Shown piece by piece: positions 15,985-24,480 of a stretch of DNA of 64,000 nucleotides (position 1 is its first letter; every line of letters begins with the position of its first letter). This stretch comes from Phytohabitans sp052068095. GTDB taxonomy: Bacteria; Actinomycetota; Actinomycetes; Mycobacteriales; Micromonosporaceae. Under the pieces are notes generated by a model. That model was given only the letters and a program-made list of their open reading frames with translations, made no database searches and was not told the DNA's origin. The position numbers and the translations under genes are program-made. The stretch lies in contig NZ_JBQHDG010000024.1 in assembly GCF_052068095.1 (NCBI RefSeq), positions 1-64,000 of the forward strand. The letters run 5' to 3'.

Positions 15985-16691
15985 GCTGTCCGCACCGCCA
16001 CCGTGCCGAGGCCCTCGACGACCGCGCGCACATGGACACCAGGTGCCAAGGGGACCGCCGCCGTGGCCGCGCCGGCTAGCAGCACCCAGCCCGGGTCGAC
16101 CTTGCCTGCGAGGCGGACACCCCAGGAAACCGCCCGCCGCGGGTCGCCCAGAATCGCCGCCGTCGATCCGATCTGGACCACCCGGCCGTCGACTTCCAGC
16201 AGCACGCCGAGGTTGTCCAAGCCGCCAGGCAAGGGCTTCCAATCCCCGATGGCGAACGCCGCCGCGGAGGAGTTGTCGGCGATGACGTCCGCCAGCGAAA
16301 ACTTGAAGTCGGCGTACCGGGAGTCGATGATCTCCAACGCCGGGGCCACGGCCGTGGCGTTTCCGGAGGCGTCGAGGAGGAAGGCCACCTCGGGCTCGAT
16401 CCGCGGATGGATGTAGCCCGAAGTGTCCACAGTGGCGCCGTCGGCGATCGCCATCGCATCGGTCAGGCGGCCCCAGATCACTTCGTCGACGCCGACCTGT
16501 GCCATCTTCGCGCGGCTGGTGAGGCCCAGCTTGATGCCGACGAGCCGCTCACCCCGGGCGAGCCGCCGCGCCACGAGGGCCTCCTGCACCGTGTAGGCGT
16601 CGGCCGCGTCCAGCCCGGCGGCGGAGACGATCTGCGGGATGGCCACACCGTCACGCGCCGCCGCGTCGAGCCGCTCAGCCAGGTCGCTCAC
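15981..16691 (-). CDS. 4-oxalocrotonate (2-oxo-3-hexenedioate) decarboxylase
   Basis: A 236-residue member of the fumarylacetoacetate-hydrolase superfamily. The signatures VGIKLGLTSRAKM, IHPRIEPEVAFLL and ALEIIDSRYADFKF are those of the DmpH/XylI and DmpE/XylJ group. It pairs with a second family member at 18591. As the 2-oxopent-4-enoate hydratase seems to be the latter, this one is assigned as decarboxylase; the R-Y-A-D-F-K-F segment favours that, but the two could be swapped. GTG start overlaps the aldolase stop. Confidence 0.82.
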   Translation of the reverse strand: MSDLAERLDAAARDGVAIPQIVSAAGLDAADAYTVQEALVARRLARGERLVGIKLGLTSRAKMAQVGVDEVIWGRLTDAMAIADGATVDTSGYIHPRIEPEVAFLLDASGNATAVAPALEIIDSRYADFKFSLADVIADNSSAAAFAIGDWKPLPGGLDNLGVLLEVDGRVVQIGSTAAILGDPRRAVSWGVRLAGKVDPGWVLLAGAATAAVPLAPGVHVRAVVEGLGTVAVRTA

Positions 16692-17698
16692 CGTGCGCCC
16701 TCCTTCACCAGATCGAGCGCGACGTCGACGATCATGTCCTCCTGACCGCCGACCATGCCGCGGCGGCCGAGCTCGACGAGGATCGTGCGCACGTCGACGC
16801 CGTAGCGGTCGGCGGCGGCCTCGGCGTGCCGCAGGAAGCTCGAGTACACGCCCGCGTAGCCGAGCGAGAGGGTCTCCCGGTCGACCCGCACCGGCCGGTC
16901 CTGAAGCGGGCGGACCAGGTCGTCGGCCGCGTCCATCAGCGCGAACACGTCGCACCCGTGCGCCCACCCCATCAGGTCGGCGGTGGCGGCGAAGACCTCG
17001 AGGGGTGCGTTGCCGGCGCCGGCGCCGTGCCCGGCGAGGGCCGCGTCGACGCGGGTCGCGCCGTGCTCGACGGCGACGACCGAGTTGGCCACGCCGAGCG
17101 AGAGGTTGTGGTGGGCGTGGACGCCGATCTGGGTCGCCGGGTCGAGCACCTCGCGGTAGGTGTCCACGCGCGCGGCCACGTCGCGCATCAGCAGCCGGCC
17201 GCCGGAGTCGGTCACGTACACGCAGTGCGCGCCGTACGACTCCATCAGCTTGGCCTGCGCGGCGAGGCCGGCCGGGTCGTTCATGTGCGACATCATCAGG
17301 AATCCGGACACGTCCATGCCGCTTTCCCGGGCCCAGCCGATGTGCTGGGCGGCGATGTCCGCCTCGGTGCAGTGGGTGGCGACCCGCACGCTCGTCACGC
17401 CGAGGTCGCGAGCGGCGCGCAGGTCGTCGATGGTGCCGATGCCGGGCAGCAGCAGCGTGGTGAGCGTGGCCCGCTGGACCACCTCGGCGGCGGCCGCGAT
17501 CCACTCGGCGTCGGTGTGCGCGCCGCGCCCGTAGTTGAGGCTCGAACCGGCGAGGCCGTCGCCGTGCGCCACCTCGATGGCGGCGACCCCGGCGGCGTCG
17601 AGCGCGGCGGCGATCTCGCGCACCTGGTCGACGGTGAAGCTGTGCCGCGAGGCGTGCATGCCGTCCCGCAGCGTCACGTCCTGGATGTAGAGGCTCAT
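16688..17698 (-). CDS. 4-hydroxy-2-oxovalerate aldolase
   Basis: A 336-residue DmpG/MhpE-type class II aldolase that splits 4-hydroxy-2-oxovalerate into pyruvate and acetaldehyde. The N-terminal IQDVTLRDGMHA holds the Arg and metal-binding Asp (Asp12). The metal-binding HAHHN motif occurs near 194, and the C-terminal helices (YAGVYSSFLRHAE) form the dehydrogenase interface in family members. It overlaps the acetaldehyde dehydrogenase gene by 4 bases, consistent with the known channelling complex of the two proteins. Confidence 0.95.
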   Translation of the reverse strand: MSLYIQDVTLRDGMHASRHSFTVDQVREIAAALDAAGVAAIEVAHGDGLAGSSLNYGRGAHTDAEWIAAAAEVVQRATLTTLLLPGIGTIDDLRAARDLGVTSVRVATHCTEADIAAQHIGWARESGMDVSGFLMMSHMNDPAGLAAQAKLMESYGAHCVYVTDSGGRLLMRDVAARVDTYREVLDPATQIGVHAHHNLSLGVANSVVAVEHGATRVDAALAGHGAGAGNAPLEVFAATADLMGWAHGCDVFALMDAADDLVRPLQDRPVRVDRETLSLGYAGVYSSFLRHAEAAADRYGVDVRTILVELGRRGMVGGQEDMIVDVALDLVKEGAR

Positions 17699-18594
17699 GC
17701 GAACGCACCCCGCAACGCCACCATGCGCTCCGCGGTACGCAGGGCCGCCGACGTCATGATGTCCAGGTTTCCGGCGTACGCGGGCAGGTAGTGCCCGGCA
17801 CCGGAGACCTCCAGGAAGACCGTCACCTGTAGACCGTCCGGGGTGGACGCGAACTGCACGTCCTGCTTGAGGCGGTATCCGGGCACGTACTGCTGGACGC
17901 TTGCCACCATCTCCCCCACCGACGCGGCGATCCGCTCCCGGTCGGCGGATGGGTCGGGACACAGGCAGTAGACGGTGTCGCGCATCAGCATCGGCGGGTC
18001 CGCCGGGTTGAGCACGATGATGGCCTTACCGCGGCCGGCCCCGCCGACCACCTCCAGGGCCCGCGCGGTCGTCACGGTGAACTCGTCGATGTTCGCGCGG
18101 GTGCCGGGCCCGGCCGAGCGGGAGGCGATGGCGGCGACGATCTCGGCGTACCCGACCGGCGTGACCGCGGCGACGGCGGCGACGATCGGCACCGTGGCCT
18201 GACCGCCGCAGGTGACCATGTTGACGTTCGGCTCGCGCAGGTGCTGGTCGAGGTTGACCGGCGGCACCACGTACGGGCCGACGGCCGCCGGCGTCAGGTC
18301 GACCACCAGCCGCCCGTGCTCGCGGAGCACCTCCGCGTGGCGGTGGTGCGCGCCGGCCGACGTGGCGTCGAGGACGATGCCGACGTCGGCGAACTCGGGC
18401 ATCGCGACGAGCCCGTCGATGCCGCCCGCCGTCGTGGCGACACCGAGCCGCCCGGCGCGGGCCAGGCCGTCGGACTCCGGATCGATGCCGGCCATGGCCA
18501 CCATTCTCAAGGATGTGGAGAGCCGCAGGACCTTAATCATCAGATCGGTGCCGATGTTGCCCGAACCGATGACCGCCACCCCGGTCGTCATCAC
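17695..18594 (-). CDS. Acetaldehyde dehydrogenase (acetylating)
   Basis: A 299-residue DmpF/MhpF-type enzyme that oxidises acetaldehyde to acetyl-CoA with NAD+ and CoA. A Rossmann motif GSGNIGTDL opens the protein, and the catalytic Cys129 lies in VTCGGQATVPI. The C-terminal ISxxxEVxGAGHYLPxYAGNLDI pattern is typical. It should bind the aldolase encoded next door so that acetaldehyde is not released. Both ends overlap neighbouring genes by 4 bases. Confidence 0.95.
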   Translation of the reverse strand: MMTTGVAVIGSGNIGTDLMIKVLRLSTSLRMVAMAGIDPESDGLARAGRLGVATTAGGIDGLVAMPEFADVGIVLDATSAGAHHRHAEVLREHGRLVVDLTPAAVGPYVVPPVNLDQHLREPNVNMVTCGGQATVPIVAAVAAVTPVGYAEIVAAIASRSAGPGTRANIDEFTVTTARALEVVGGAGRGKAIIVLNPADPPMLMRDTVYCLCPDPSADRERIAASVGEMVASVQQYVPGYRLKQDVQFASTPDGLQVTVFLEVSGAGHYLPAYAGNLDIMTSAALRTAERMVALRGAFA

Positions 18595-19370
18595 ACCGCC
18601 CCCTTGTCGAAGCAGGCGCGCACCGAGCCCAGCCCGGAGATCCGCGCCTCGTACGCGGCGCCGGGAGTGACCGGCACCATCGGCCCGAGCGCGCCGGAGA
18701 GCACCACGTCACCCGCGCGCAGCGGTTGCCCGGCGGTGGCCAGGGTGGCCGCCAGCCACGCGACGGCGTGCAGCGGGTTGCCGAGGCACGCGGCGCCGGC
18801 GCCGACCGAGACCGGCTCGCCGGCGTGTTCCAGCACCGCGCCGCACAGCCGAAGGTCCACATCGGAGAGCCGGACGGGGCGGGTGCCGAGCACGAACAGG
18901 CCGCTGGACGCGTTGTCCGCGACCGTGTCCACGATGGAGATGTCCCAGCCGGCGACCCGCGAGTCGACCACCTCGATGGCGGGCAGCAGGTGGTCGGTCG
19001 CCCGGATCACGTCGACCGTGGTCACTTGTGGCTCCACGAGGTCGGCGCCGAGCACGAACGCCACCTCGGCCTCGACCCGCGGCTGCAAGAGGCGGTCGAG
19101 CGCGATCTCGGCGCCGTCGGGTACGGCCGCGTCGGCCATCAGCACGCCGAAGTCGGGCTGGAACACGCCGAACGTCTCCTGCACCGCCCGCGCGGTCAGG
19201 CCGATCTTCGCGCCGACCTGGCGGCGACCGGCGGCGAGCCAGGCGTCGACCTGCTCGCGCTGCACCGCGTACGCGGCGTCCACATCGCCCACCGGGATAT
19301 GCGTTCCACGCAGCGGTGGGCACGGGACCCCGGTCCGGTAAGCCTCGGTGAGAAGAGCCGCTGCGGTCAT
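18591..19370 (-). CDS. 2-oxopent-4-enoate hydratase
   Basis: A 259-residue fumarylacetoacetate-hydrolase-fold enzyme that hydrates 2-oxopent-4-enoate to 4-hydroxy-2-oxovalerate, using a divalent metal. Visible motifs are VGAKIGLTARAVQ, LLQPRVEAEVAFVLG and LPAIEVVDSRVAGWDI. It sits between the semialdehyde dehydrogenase and the acetaldehyde dehydrogenase, and its ATG overlaps the upstream stop. It is a paralogue of the decarboxylase at 15981. Confidence 0.85.
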   Translation of the reverse strand: MTAAALLTEAYRTGVPCPPLRGTHIPVGDVDAAYAVQREQVDAWLAAGRRQVGAKIGLTARAVQETFGVFQPDFGVLMADAAVPDGAEIALDRLLQPRVEAEVAFVLGADLVEPQVTTVDVIRATDHLLPAIEVVDSRVAGWDISIVDTVADNASSGLFVLGTRPVRLSDVDLRLCGAVLEHAGEPVSVGAGAACLGNPLHAVAWLAATLATAGQPLRAGDVVLSGALGPMVPVTPGAAYEARISGLGSVRACFDKGAV

Positions 19371-20872
19371 GACAGGTCCACGCAGACGTTGGTCAGCTCG
19401 GAGTAGAAGGCGAGCGAGTGCACGCCACCCTCGCGCCCCACGCCGGACGCCTTGACCCCGCCGAACGGGGTGCGCAGGTCGCGCAGAAACCACGTGTTGA
19501 CCCACACGATCCCGGCGTCCAGGCCGGCGCCGGCGCGGTGCGCCCGCCCGACGTCGCGGGTCCAGACCGTGGCGGCCAGGCCGTACTGGCTGTCGTTCGC
19601 CAGCGTGAACGCCTCCTCCTCGTCGTCGAACGGTGCGATGTGGCACACCGGTCCGAAGATCTCCTCGCGGTTGGTACGGTCGGCGTTGGACAGTCCGGTG
19701 AGGACGGTCGGCTGCACGTACGCGCCGCCGTCGCGGGCGTCGCCGAGCGCCGGCACCCCGCCACCGGCCACGACCGAGGCGCCCTCGGTGCGGGCCAGGT
19801 CGTAGTAGCCGAGCACCTTCTCGCGGTGCTGGCGGGAGATGAGCGGCATCGTGCCGGTGCCCTCGTCGGACGGCCAGCCGAACGGCAAGGCCGCGGCGCG
19901 CTTGCCGAGCCGCTCGACGAACTCGTCGAAGACCGGCCGCTGCACGTACAGCCGCTCGGTGCACAGGCACACCTGGCCGCCGTTGGTGAAGCTGGAGCGG
20001 ACCGAGCCGTCGACCGCCGCGTCGAGGTCGGCGTCGGCGAAGACGAGCCCGGCGTTCTTGCCGCCCAGCTCGAACGAGACCGCCTTCACCCCGTCGGCGG
20101 CGGCCCGCATGATGGCGCTGCCGGTGGCCGACTCGCCGGTGAAGGTGATCGCGTCGACCCCTGGGTGGCGGGTCAGGAACTCGCCGGCCGAGTCGGGACC
20201 GAAGCCGTGTACCAGGTTGAAGACGCCGTCGGGGACGCCGGCCGCGGCCATCACCTCGGCCAGCACCGTCGCGGAGGCCGGTGTCTCCTCGGAGGGCTTG
20301 ACTACGACGGCGTTGCCGCACGCGAGCGCCGGGGCCACCTTCCAGGTGAGCAGGAGCAGCGGCAGGTTCCACGGCACGATGACGGCCACGACGCCGGCCG
20401 GCTTGCGCACCGCGTAGTTGAGCGCGCGGCCGCCGTCGGGCGTGACCGTGGTGAACGACTCGGTCGGCGCGGCGGAGACGATGTCGGCGAACGCCCGGAA
20501 GTTGGCCGCCCCGCGCGGCACGTCGAGCGTCCGGGCCTGGCTCACCGGCTTGCCGGTGTCGGCGACCTCGGCGGTCACCAGGTCGTCGAAGCGCCGGTCG
20601 AGCTCGTCGGCGATCCCGCGCAGCACCGCCGCCCGGTCCCGCTCCCCCAGCCGGCCCCACGGCCCGCGCAGCGCGGCGCGCGCGGCGGCGACGGCGGCGT
20701 CCACCGTGGACTGATCGGCCTCGGCCACCTCGAAGATCTGCTCGCCGGTGACCGGTGAGACCTTCGAAAAGGCCCGCCCGGACTCGAAGCGCCCACCGAC
20801 GAAGTTGCGCAGCTGGCCGGGCGACCCGACCGGGCGGCCGGTCGTCGCCAACCGTGGATCCCAGAGCGTCAT
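19367..20872 (-). CDS. 2-aminomuconate semialdehyde dehydrogenase
   Basis: A 501-residue NAD-dependent aldehyde dehydrogenase. The ATG at 20872 is preceded by a GGAGGTGGG-type site; the frame continues upstream without coding character. VIVPWNLPLLLL, FELGGKNAGLVF (general base Glu) and NGGQVCLCTERLYV (catalytic Cys) are all present. The sequence is close to 2-hydroxymuconic semialdehyde dehydrogenases, and pathway context points to 2-aminomuconate semialdehyde as substrate. Confidence 0.9.
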   Translation of the reverse strand: MTLWDPRLATTGRPVGSPGQLRNFVGGRFESGRAFSKVSPVTGEQIFEVAEADQSTVDAAVAAARAALRGPWGRLGERDRAAVLRGIADELDRRFDDLVTAEVADTGKPVSQARTLDVPRGAANFRAFADIVSAAPTESFTTVTPDGGRALNYAVRKPAGVVAVIVPWNLPLLLLTWKVAPALACGNAVVVKPSEETPASATVLAEVMAAAGVPDGVFNLVHGFGPDSAGEFLTRHPGVDAITFTGESATGSAIMRAAADGVKAVSFELGGKNAGLVFADADLDAAVDGSVRSSFTNGGQVCLCTERLYVQRPVFDEFVERLGKRAAALPFGWPSDEGTGTMPLISRQHREKVLGYYDLARTEGASVVAGGGVPALGDARDGGAYVQPTVLTGLSNADRTNREEIFGPVCHIAPFDDEEEAFTLANDSQYGLAATVWTRDVGRAHRAGAGLDAGIVWVNTWFLRDLRTPFGGVKASGVGREGGVHSLAFYSELTNVCVDLS

Positions 20873-22194
20873 GCCGCCCACCTCCGGATGCCCACGGCGG
20901 CGAGCCCGGCGCCGGCGAGGAGCGCCGCGACGCCCACGGCCCGGTGTTGCCACTGGACGCGGCGGCGCACCTCGGCGTACGGCGTGTTGGAGAACGACAC
21001 AAGCTCGTAACGGGAGACGTAACGGCCGGGCAGCGCGCGTTCCAGGGCGTGCTCGACACGCTTGCCGAGGCGGAAGACGGGTGAGGCGACCTTGTCGCGC
21101 ATCTCGACGAAGTTGGCGAGCGCCATCTCGGCGATCGCATCAGCGTCGTCGCGGCGCCGCTCGTGGAAGAGCGGCAGCGCCCGCGTCCAGTCGTCGCCGG
21201 TGCCGTCCAGGCACCGGTCCAGCTCGACGACGTCTTCCATCGCGCAGTTGGCGCCCTGGCCGTAGAACGGCACGATCGCGTGCGCCGCGTCGCCGATCAG
21301 CCCGACCCGGCCGTGCGCGTGCCACGGGTCGCAGCGCACGGTGCCGAGCAGCCCGACCGGGTTGTGCTGGTAGTCGTCGACGAGGTTGGGCGCGAGCGGC
21401 ACGAGGTCCGGGTAGTGGGTGGCGAAGTGCCGCTCGACCGCCGCCGGGCTGCTCAACGACGCGAAGCTGCGGGTGCCGCCGTTGGGCCAGAAGAGCGTGC
21501 AGGTGAACGAGTGGTCCGGGTTGGGCAGCGCGATCATCATGGACGTGCCGCGCGGCCAGATGTGCAGCGCGCCCGGGTCGAGCGCGAAGTCGCCACCGGC
21601 CGGCGGGATGGTCAGCTCCTTGTACCCGTAGTCGAGGAAGTCGAGCGACTCGGTGAGCGCGTCGTGGGCGAGGAGCTGGCCGCGCACCGCGGAGCCGGCC
21701 CCGTCCGCGCCGAGCACCACGCCCGCCGCGGCCTGCACCTTCCCGGAGGCGGTCTCGAAGACCATGTCGCCGGTGGCCGGCTCCAGCCCGACGAGCTTGT
21801 GGCCGAAGACGACCCGCACGCCAGGCGCCCGCTCGGCGGCGTCGAGCAGCGCGTTGTTGAGGGCGCCGCGACTGATCGAGTTGATGGCCCGCTGACCGTC
21901 CACACTGTACTGCTGGAAGTCCAGCTCGCCCTCGACCGGGTGGATCATGCGGCCGCGCATCGGCAGCGCGTCGGCCATCACCTGGTCGGCGAGGCCGATC
22001 TGGCGCAGCGCGTTGAGCCCGCGCTCGGACAGCGCCAGGTTGATCGAGCGGCCCCGCTCGGGCTGGCTCGTGCGCGGGTCGGGCCGCCGCTCGTACACGG
22101 TGACCCGGTAGCCGCGCCGGGCCAGGAAGCACGCCATCAGGCAGCCACACAGACCCGCGCCGACGACGGCCACATCGGAGTCAGACACCGTCAC
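20869..22194 (-). CDS. Kynurenine 3-monooxygenase
   Basis: A 441-residue FAD-dependent hydroxylase acting on L-kynurenine with NADPH and O2. The FAD-binding start VAVVGAGLCGCLMACFLARRGY, the family fingerprint R-S-I-N-L-A-L-S-E-R-G and GLIGDAAHAIVPFYGQGANCAMED are diagnostic. The C-terminus ends in a hydrophobic helix (AVGVAALLAGAGLAAVGI), suggesting membrane attachment as in eukaryotic KMO. I prefer the GTG at 22194, which overlaps the kynureninase stop, over the in-frame GTG at 22188. Confidence 0.94.
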   Translation of the reverse strand: MTVSDSDVAVVGAGLCGCLMACFLARRGYRVTVYERRPDPRTSQPERGRSINLALSERGLNALRQIGLADQVMADALPMRGRMIHPVEGELDFQQYSVDGQRAINSISRGALNNALLDAAERAPGVRVVFGHKLVGLEPATGDMVFETASGKVQAAAGVVLGADGAGSAVRGQLLAHDALTESLDFLDYGYKELTIPPAGGDFALDPGALHIWPRGTSMMIALPNPDHSFTCTLFWPNGGTRSFASLSSPAAVERHFATHYPDLVPLAPNLVDDYQHNPVGLLGTVRCDPWHAHGRVGLIGDAAHAIVPFYGQGANCAMEDVVELDRCLDGTGDDWTRALPLFHERRRDDADAIAEMALANFVEMRDKVASPVFRLGKRVEHALERALPGRYVSRYELVSFSNTPYAEVRRRVQWQHRAVGVAALLAGAGLAAVGIRRWAA

Positions 22195-23408
22195 ACCTCC
22201 TTCGTGACCGCGGCCAGCGCACGCGCCGCGCGCCAGCAGTCGTGGTACGTGGAATAGAGCGGCACCGGCGCGAAGCGCACGACGTCGGGCTCGCGCGCGT
22301 CCGCGATCACGCCGTGCTCGTGCCGCAGCCGGCGGGTGACGTCGCCGGCCGCGCCGTCGGGGATCCGCACGGAGAGCTGGCAGCCGTGCCGCTCCGGCGC
22401 GCGCGGGGTGGCCACCTCCAGGAACGGGACCGCCTCGTCGAGCAGCTCCCGCAGGTATCCGGTCAGCCGCAGGCTGCGGGCGCGCAAGGCGTCCATGCCG
22501 ACCCGGTCGAAGATCTCCAGGGAGGTGCGCACCGGACCCATCGAGAAGATGGGCGGGTTGGAGACCTGCCACGCGTCCACTGTGGTCGGTGGCCGGGCGA
22601 CCGGCGCCATCTCGAAGCGGGTGGCCGGATCGGTGCTCCACCAGCCCTCGAAGCGCGGCAGTGTGGGGTCGGCCAGGTGCCGCTCGTGCACGAACGCGCC
22701 GGCGAGGGCTCCCGGCCCGCCGTTGAGGTACTTGTACGAGCACCACGCGGCGAAGTCGACGTCCCAGTCGTGCAGGCGCAGCGGCACGTTGCCGGCCGCG
22801 TGCGCGAGGTCCCAGCCGACCACGGCACCGGCCGCCCGGCCGGCGCGCGTGATCGCGGGGATGTCCAGCAGCTCGCCGGTCAGGTAGTTCACGCCGCCGA
22901 GCAGTACCAGCGCGACCCGGTCGCCGTGCGAACCCAGGTACGCGAAAACGTCCTCGGTGCGCGCGAGGCGTACCACGGTGGTGTCCGGGTCGAGGCCGTG
23001 GAAGCGGGCCTGGCTGCGGACCGCGTAGCTGTCGGAGGGAAAGGCTGTGTCTTCGATCAGGATCTGGGTGCGGTCGCCGGCCGGCCGGTAGAACGAGACC
23101 ATCAGCAGGTGGAGGTTGACGGTCAGGGAGTTCATCACGACCGCCTCGGTGGGCAGCGCGCCGACGAGCCGGGCCGCCCGCTCGGTCAGCAGCTCGTGGT
23201 AGGGCAGCCACGGCCGGCCGCCCTCCAGGTGCCCCTCGACGCCGAGCCTGGCCCAGTCGTCGAGGTCGGCCAGCAGCTCCGGCACGGTCGCCTTGGGCTG
23301 GAGGCCCAGCGAGTTGCCGGCGAAGTAGGCGGTACCCGGCGGGATGTGGAAAAGCTCGCGGTGGCCAGGATCGGCCTCGTCCCGGCGGAGGGCGTCGTCC
23401 CCAGTCAT
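22191..23408 (-). CDS. Kynureninase
   Basis: A 405-residue PLP enzyme that splits 3-hydroxykynurenine into 3-hydroxyanthranilate and alanine. N-terminal YFAGNSLGLQPK and the PLP-lysine motif WCSYKYLNGGPG are characteristic; D-L-A-H-A-A-G provides the expected Asp for the pyridine nitrogen. It lies 8 bases downstream of the tryptophan dioxygenase gene, so the two are cotranscribed. Confidence 0.95.
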   Translation of the reverse strand: MTGDDALRRDEADPGHRELFHIPPGTAYFAGNSLGLQPKATVPELLADLDDWARLGVEGHLEGGRPWLPYHELLTERAARLVGALPTEAVVMNSLTVNLHLLMVSFYRPAGDRTQILIEDTAFPSDSYAVRSQARFHGLDPDTTVVRLARTEDVFAYLGSHGDRVALVLLGGVNYLTGELLDIPAITRAGRAAGAVVGWDLAHAAGNVPLRLHDWDVDFAAWCSYKYLNGGPGALAGAFVHERHLADPTLPRFEGWWSTDPATRFEMAPVARPPTTVDAWQVSNPPIFSMGPVRTSLEIFDRVGMDALRARSLRLTGYLRELLDEAVPFLEVATPRAPERHGCQLSVRIPDGAAGDVTRRLRHEHGVIADAREPDVVRFAPVPLYSTYHDCWRAARALAAVTKEV

Positions 23409-23416
23409 CGCGGTCC

Positions 23417-24256
23417 TCACATGTGGGTCCGGGCCGACCACAGCTCCGGGAAGACCGGGCGGGCCATGCTGCGGCGCAGCCAGTTGGCGCCCGACGAGCC
23501 GGCGGTGCCCGGCTTGTCGCCCAGGGTCCGCAGCACGGCCTTGAGGTGCAGGTAGCGCCAGTCCATGAACTGCTCGCCGACCTCGGTGAGCGCCTCGGCG
23601 AGCAGCCACAGGTCGTTGCCGGGGGTCGGCTCGCGGTAGACCCGCACCCAGGCGTCCTCGATGGCGGGGTGCGGCTCGTGGTCGCTGGTGCGGTCGCGGT
23701 CGAGCGCGTCGGCGGGGATGTCGTTGCCGCGCCGGGCCAGCAGCGCCACCACCTCGTCCCAAAGGCTCGGCTCGCGGATGTCGCGGGTCAGCTCCGCGTA
23801 CACCGCCTTCTGGCGGCGGAACGGGCGGATCAGCGGCTCGCTCTTGAGGCCGAGCGCGAACTCCATGTGCCGGTACATCGCGGACTGGAAGCCGGACGCC
23901 TCGCCGAGCTGGCCGCGGAAGCGGTTGAAGTCGGCCGGGGACATCCACCGCAGCGTGCGCCAGGAGGCGTTGAGGCCCTCCAGGTGCAGGCCGGCGCGGC
24001 GCAGCGGCTCCAGCGCTCCCCACACGTCGTCGTCGCGGACCAGCCGCTGCGCCTCGCGCAGCTCGTAGCGGATCAGCCCGAAGTACAGCTCCATGATCTG
24101 GCTGACCACGAGGAACGACATCTCGCCCGCGTCGTCGCTGATGGTCTGCTGGAGCGTGTGCAGCGTGCTGGCGTGGACGTACTCGTCGTACGGCGCGCTC
24201 TCCGCGAACTGGATCGTCTGGTCGTCCTCTTGGACGGCCATGGGTGCCGCAGTCAC
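23417..24256 (-). CDS. Tryptophan 2,3-dioxygenase
   Basis: A 279-residue haem dioxygenase that opens the indole ring to N-formylkynurenine. The segments YDEYVHASTLHTLQ, FRGQLGEASGFQSAMYRHM and DWRYLHLKAVLRTLG are family hallmarks. It is the first gene of the 11-gene catabolic operon. The GTG start at 24256 follows an almost ideal ribosome binding site, GGAGGTGATC at 24261-24270. Confidence 0.96.
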   Translation of the reverse strand: MTAAPMAVQEDDQTIQFAESAPYDEYVHASTLHTLQQTISDDAGEMSFLVVSQIMELYFGLIRYELREAQRLVRDDDVWGALEPLRRAGLHLEGLNASWRTLRWMSPADFNRFRGQLGEASGFQSAMYRHMEFALGLKSEPLIRPFRRQKAVYAELTRDIREPSLWDEVVALLARRGNDIPADALDRDRTSDHEPHPAIEDAWVRVYREPTPGNDLWLLAEALTEVGEQFMDWRYLHLKAVLRTLGDKPGTAGSSGANWLRRSMARPVFPELWSARTHM

Positions 24257-24260
24257 GCAA

Positions 24261-24270
24261 GATCACCTCC
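24261..24270 (-). promoter_or_regulatory. Strong ribosome binding site for the kynurenine operon
   Basis: On the minus strand this reads GGAGGTGATC, nearly perfectly complementary to the 16S rRNA 3' end. It lies four bases before the GTG start of the tryptophan dioxygenase and settles that start. Most downstream genes rely on stop-start overlaps instead. Confidence 0.8.
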
Positions 24271-24438
24271 AACCACCAGCATCGTCGGTCACGGGCCCGC
24301 GGTGAATGGCGGTTCAACGGGTCCCTGACAGCAGTACCCGCAGAACCAGCGGTGGAACGCCGTCGCGACTTAACGAGTGAAAAGTGGGGTTGTTTTGGAG
24401 TGCTACGTCCTGTTCTCCTGCTGTCCCGAAGGCGGCAA

Positions 24439-24455
24439 GTTCGATAGGATCGAAC
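24439..24455. promoter_or_regulatory. Inverted repeat, likely operator of the XRE-cupin regulator
   Basis: GTTCGAT-agg-ATCGAAC is a perfect 7-bp inverted repeat with a 3-base spacer, 25 bases before the TTG start of the regulator and in the region shared with the divergent kynurenine operon. The geometry suits a dimeric HTH protein. Autoregulation plus control of the operon is inferred. Confidence 0.55.
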
Positions 24456-24480
24456 AGATTCGGCACCCCCTGGAGGATCG

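Noticed and set aside
14006..24256. Kynurenine operon as NAD biosynthesis
   Set aside because: ACMSD, aminomuconate deaminase and the meta-cleavage lower pathway are present and no quinolinate phosphoribosyltransferase is seen.
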